From: Yamagishiella unicocca
Lineage: Eukaryota; Chlorophyta; Chlorophyceae; Chlamydomonadales; Volvocaceae
Length of the DNA: 64,000 bases
NCBI GenBank assembly: GCA_003116995.1
Contig: BDSL01000032.1
Location: 744,001-808,000, forward strand
Direction: 5' to 3'
Positions 59,940 through 64,000 of the stretch are shown one piece after another (within the stretch, counting starts at the first letter, position 1; each line of letters opens with the position of its first letter). Below the pieces are notes generated by a model. The model saw only the letters and a list, made by a program, of their open reading frames with translations. It ran no database searches and was not told the origin of the DNA. The translations under genes and the position numbers were made by a program.

Positions 59940-61620
59940 TTACGCGTTCTTGGATGGCAGAGCGGGGCCGTCCATCTCGTCCCCGGAGAAGTGCGTGCTG
60001 CCGGTGCCCACTGGCTCCGTCAGGGATGCCTGCAGGCTTGCCATGGCAGCGGCGCGCATGAGGCGCGTGTTGGCCTCGCGGGTGTCGCGGCAGGCCATCT
60101 CCGCCACCTGCTGCCACTCGAACTCCTCGAGGTACGCCTCGCGCACCTCCATGAGACGCATGGCTGCAGGGGCGGCGCGGGGAAACAAATAAGCGCAACG
60201 AGGTCACGCGGGACGAGCAAAAAACGATCATGTGAGGGCTTGGGCCACGAGGCCAAGGTGCTACATAGGGGCCAGGACGTCACGACAGGGCAATTTGGCT
60301 ACGGTAGATAGACTTCAACTACGGTAGGTGGACCAATAAATTTGCAGGACAGCTGGCATGCTGGGTGTGCGCGCATGGGTACTGGACGACAGCCTGACAT
60401 GGAACCCACTACCGATATGGCATGAGTTCCCCAACTGAACCTACCCAAAGCAGCTTTGCTCCTTTACAGCCTCACATACCCACCTAGCGCGTGGTTTTTC
60501 CGCATCACGTTGGCCAGCCACTCATCGCCGCCGTCACCCTTCATGGGGACGCCGATAAAGTCCATAAGGTCAAGGTACGCCTGTTGGTTGTAGCTTGTGT
60601 GACCCGTCACTGTTGGGCCTGCTGGTCCCTGCAGCTGCTCAAGGACGACCCTACGGACAGGCGCAGTACGACAGGAGGGTGCATGGTGCCGCGATTAGTG
60701 TAATCAAGGTACTTCTCTCCCTTGCTATAATATATTTGGTGCTCTGACCGAACGGTTAGCGTGGATATGGGCAGGACTTGGGAAGGCCCTACGTCTGCAA
60801 CATGCTCATGGTAAAGCGAGATGGGTATGACCGCTGGCATAGGGACTTGAGATTTTTCCGAGGTCATCATCATCGTCAAGGATAATAAGAAACCAGTGGC
60901 GGGGCATTGCCATGTGTGCACACCGGAGGCCAACAGTTGCAGTCTGGAGAAAACGTTACAGGCCCACAGACGACCCACAACCGCAGCCTGATGCCTTCTT
61001 GTTTGGAAGCTAATTGTGTATCAACGTATATAACACCAAGGATAATAAACGAACGCTTCTTGTGCCTATGGCATGTGCAGCCACGTGGGCGTGTGTGGGC
61101 CTCAGGCGAGCGGCTCTAGGGCTTCCAGGGTGGTCTGTGTCGGACACAGCATTGCAGCGATGAAGCTGCTACGTGACAATTGAGCAATAAGCAGCAAAGT
61201 TGGCGGATCGCAAGCTTTCGGGCAGTACCCGCGGGCCCAGGAGGAGGAACAACGTGTGATGAGTGTTGTGATGTCGGAAATTCTACATACGACACTGCGA
61301 AAGACCGCCGTGGCGCCACGCCTTTCGGCAGGAGGATTTGTATTGTGTATTTGTTTCGCCCCAACTCCATACCTGGCTGCAACGAAAGTGAACAGGCTTC
61401 GCAAAGCGACTGCGGCCTTCCGCTCTGGGCTCTGCCCGCTGAAGGAGTCCGCAGGAACGTGCATCCTGGCTGACGGCGTAAGGTGCCTTCTTGAGAACGG
61501 GGGTTGCGGACGACGCATGCAGCTTGGCGTGAAAGACATTCTTCCCAGGGGCCGCGTCAGGGACGACGTCTTGGCCTGGCCAGTGTGCCGCGATGCCATT
61601 TGGGCCATGGATTGCAACAT
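59940..61620 (-). CDS. RBCX: RbcX-type Rubisco assembly chaperone, chloroplast-targeted
   Basis: Three exons, 61373-61620, 60484-60650 and 59940-60163, give 212 residues with phase 2 and phase 1 introns. The first ~60 residues (MLQSMAQMASRHTGQAK..., Arg/Ser/Pro-rich, no acidic run) look like a chloroplast transit peptide. The mature part has the helical RbcX pattern: SPERKAAVALRSLFTFVAAR, VVLEQLQG, SYNQQAYLDLMDFIG, DEWLANVMRKNHAL, RLMEVREAYLEEFEWQQV and EANTRLMR. These fit the eukaryotic RbcX family, in which a dimer holds the C-terminal tail of the Rubisco large subunit during assembly. The divergent GPAGPTVTGHT loop after VVLEQLQG is longer than I expect. The C-terminal 25 residues are a polar tail. 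Identification is by motif memory; the intron structure is clean. Confidence 0.82.
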
Positions 61621-62073
61621 TGTCTTCGGATACAGGAGTATAATTCGACAGCAATGAAGATGCTTACGCTCTGCGCCCAAATATTGATTGTAGAAGGGTT
61701 CAAATGGCGGGTTCAGGTTTTTATGTCAACGAGCAGTTCGTAAAGGCCGCACCCTTCTAATATGAATGTATTGTAGGTTCCTTGATAAGCTCCAGTTTCA
61801 ACCACAGACGTTTGACTTTCGAAGACGTCCGAGTCGTACCTGCTCCGAGACCAGCTTCATGAGGTGTTTTGGCCCCAAGACTATCTCATTCACTGTACTT
61901 TCATTGAAGTGAAAATTATAAAGTTACATAGTAATCCACAAAACGACCCAATCGCGCCAGTGGCTTTCTGCTGGCGGGCCTTGTTCCTAACGGCTATTTG
62001 CGCCTCTGCAATGGCGCTCTGCATATTGAGTAACTGTGCAAGCGATAATCGAGGCCGCAGTTGATGTTGTCCA
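61621..62073. other. intergenic, RbcX-gene 5' region
   Basis: About 450 bp between the RbcX start codon and the probable 3' end of the right-edge gene. It should hold the RbcX promoter. No other feature seen. Confidence 0.5.
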
Positions 62074-62904
62074 TTACATACACCGAGACAGGTTGAATAG
62101 ACCTCCCGTGTGTTTTTCACAAAAATAAATTCCGAAGATAAGCGGGCAAGCTTATGGAAAGGGGGACCACAGCAGTCCAGCTCGTGGGGGCAACGATGGA
62201 ACGTTGTTGCGTGTAGCGTTTGTGTTTTTTGCATGGTTGGACGCGGCTGGGCGCAGTATTCCTTGCATGTCATGAAAAACTCATTTCCCCAGTATATTCC
62301 TCCGTCCTCTGCGAGTGAAACAATCAACGCTACAGTTGGCCCAGAGGGCCGCGAACGAATAACCTCACTAGTATGCTGCAGAACAAACCATAGCTGTTGG
62401 CTGCATGTCGTCAGCCTTAGTCCTACAGCCCTGTACAGCCGGGGTCTAAGACTGTCGCAAAACCCTTCCTGTAAAGACATTACGTCTCATGCCCCGTCAG
62501 TTCTATGCAGCAATCGGACCCCATCTCTGCACCCCGACCTGCACACCCAGCCACCTGCGCACAACATCGCCCGGATCCCCTGCCATCCCTCCCTCTTGCT
62601 GATCGCCCTCCACTGCACCAGGTAGCCTCGTACTGTGATGTTTTGCTGCCGTCACACTACCGTGCTCGCTGAGCACCGCTCAAGGGTCTCACAGCTCGTT
62701 TCACAGCTCGTCCACAATTGCTAACCCGACCTAAAAACTCCTGCGCGGGGACAAATACTACTCAGCCCACTCAGTCCGTCCCCTTACGCATCCTTCGCAT
62801 CCTGCACCGTTTCACGCACTACAGAACCGCACAAACCAAGCACCGCCTGCTACCTAGCCCCCCAAACCCTACCGCGCGCCTCCCGCACCCGCGCGGGGTT
62901 TACT
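62074..62904 (-). terminator. probable 3'UTR and poly(A) signal of the right-edge gene
   Basis: Minus-strand TGTAA at 62078-62074, about 830 bases after the stop at 62905-62907. Other TGTAA-like sites exist, so the end is tentative. Confidence 0.3.
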
Positions 62905-64000
62905 TCACCCAACGTCCCCCGCAGCCATCAGCAGCTGCTCCTCCTCCTCAAGCTCCACCACACTGCACAGCCGGTTCCAAGCGCCCTTGAACAGCAGCAG
63001 ATGCGCCAGGCGGCACTGCGCCAGCCACCGCTCCCACGCCAGTGCCGCCGCCTGCGCGGCCTGCTGGTGCTGGTTCCGGCCGCAGGCGCTGCGGCCCACG
63101 GCGAGCTGCATCTCGTGCGGTGGGGGCGGCCGCTGCCGCGGCATCAGCGGCGCAGCCAGAGCGCTCTCCAGCAGCAGCTGGAAGACCGTCCCCTGCAGCA
63201 GCAGCTGGGCTCGCGCGTGCGCTACGGCGTCCTGCGGGGAGGAGCACAGCAGCGCCGGCGGCGCGACGCGGCGGGCGGCCAGCGCCGCCGCCTCCGAAGC
63301 CGAGGCGGCGTGGGGCTGGGGCTGGGGCGGCAGGAGCACCAGCCACGGCGGGGTGGTCGACTGACAGTCGGCTGCGCTTCTGGCGCCGAAGAGGCTGTTC
63401 GGCGGCATGATGAACGCCGATGAGGACGTGGACGTGGTTGCGGCAGGGTCGGCGGCCGCTGCAGGCGCGTGCGCCCACATCGCCTCGGGCAGCCAGATCC
63501 CTAGGGGGCGGGGCATGCAGGGGCCTGCGGCGCCTGCACACCAGTAGCAGGCGGGGGCCGTAGGCAGTGCGTCGGGCTGACAGCCACAAGGGGCGGGGGA
63601 GTGGTGGGTTGCTTCCTGGCGCAACCGCCTGGCTTGTTTCACGGCGCCAGCCGAAATGGATGTGGCCAGGCCGCGGCCGGGATAGCGGCCAGGTGGCCTT
63701 AATAGCTCCAGCACATACGGCACGTGATGGTGAGCATGTGTTCAGGAAACATCCGCTTAGGTTCAAAACGCCAACGCGGGTCGTTGCCCATGTCCCAGCA
63801 TGCTAACGGTCTTCGGGTGACCGTTGTTGGCCGCTGCGCGCATTGCGCGCTCTCCCTTTCTGCCGTCGGACCCCCCCGCCGCAGCCATTCAGCTCCAGCA
63901 TTTCAAACACCACCCCCGTCCCAAACACGCCATCCAGAACGCTTCCCCTTCCCAGGCAACCTCCATACACAGCGCCAAAAGAACCACTCACCTCCGGCCG
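62905..64000 (-). CDS. unidentified gene, C-terminal exons only (cut by right edge)
   Basis: The last exon, 62905-63500, follows a CCCCCTAG acceptor and reads GIWLPEAMWAHAPAAAA...; it ends LEEEEQLLMAAGDVG. The end of the preceding exon is visible at 63992, where GAG/GTGAGT is a strong donor of matching phase. The ~198-residue tail is rich in Ala, Leu and Gln with helical stretches (DAVAHARAQLLLQGTVFQLL, AAALAWERWLAQCRLAHLLL) and an acidic end. I recognise no domain. The coherent hydrophobic/charged pattern, splice signals and a downstream poly(A) signal support coding. It could be a chance frame in GC-rich DNA, which is why confidence is moderate. Confidence 0.5.

Noticed and set aside
2835..61620. 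A functional chloroplast/light gene cluster (CRY-DASH, L34, RbcX)
   Set aside because: The genes are far apart, on different strands, interleaved with unrelated signalling and ubiquitin genes, and such products are scattered in algal genomes.
61256..61657. 133-codon plus-strand open frame
   Set aside because: Antisense to the first RbcX exon, where the minus strand reads a transit peptide and the RbcX N-terminus in proper splice phase.
61890..62480. 196-codon minus-strand open frame
   Set aside because: No family motif; probably overlaps the 3'UTR of the right-edge gene. The cysteine-rich, unpatterned sequence looks like chance.

Overview
This window looks like nuclear DNA of a volvocine green alga (Chlamydomonas/Volvox relatives). 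The evidence is high GC content, genes split into many short exons with GT-AG introns, TGTAA-type poly(A) signals downstream of stops, abundant triplet and minisatellite repeats in introns, and algal gene families (CRY-DASH, RbcX, plastid L34, large multidomain kinases and nucleotide cyclases). Almost every long open frame outside the genes listed here is a shadow of spliced coding sequence. I built the gene models by hand from splice signals, reading-frame phase and family motifs. All complete models close with consistent phase.

Layout, left to right: (1) 1-2279 minus, 5' part of a GAF-like/kinase-family gene running off the left edge; (2) 2835-9256 plus, CRY-DASH, head-to-head with the first gene; (3) 10242-11087 minus, plastid ribosomal protein bL34, tail-to-tail with CRY-DASH and apparently sharing a palindromic poly(A) region; (4) 14626-23598 minus, a complete 20-exon paralogue of the first gene carrying an intact C-terminal TKL-like protein kinase domain; (5) about 23.6-28.6 kb, gene-poor, with a foldback repeat element and a 179-bp satellite array; (6) 29609-36988 minus, a zinc-finger/UBA/coiled-coil/PUB ubiquitin-pathway protein; (7) 38844-44067 minus, a PAS-class III nucleotide cyclase; (8) 46338-56771 minus, a 19-exon USP48/UBP26-type deubiquitinase (USP, three DUSP domains, ubiquitin-like domain); (9) 59940-61620 minus, an RbcX-type Rubisco chaperone; (10) 62905-64000 minus, the 3' end of an unidentified gene.

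Functional themes are signalling (two GAF-like kinases and a PAS cyclase, two of them with possible N-terminal acylation sites), ubiquitin biology (UBA/PUB protein and USP), and light/chloroplast genes (CRY-DASH, L34, RbcX). There is no sign of co-transcription. Proximity is ordinary eukaryotic gene order, apart from the kinase paralogue pair that brackets CRY-DASH and L34. The most unusual items are three ubiquitin-interacting-like motifs embedded in the USP catalytic domain, a short dispersed element lying in sense orientation in introns of three unrelated genes, an atypical purine-specificity pair in the cyclase, and the shared poly(A) palindrome.
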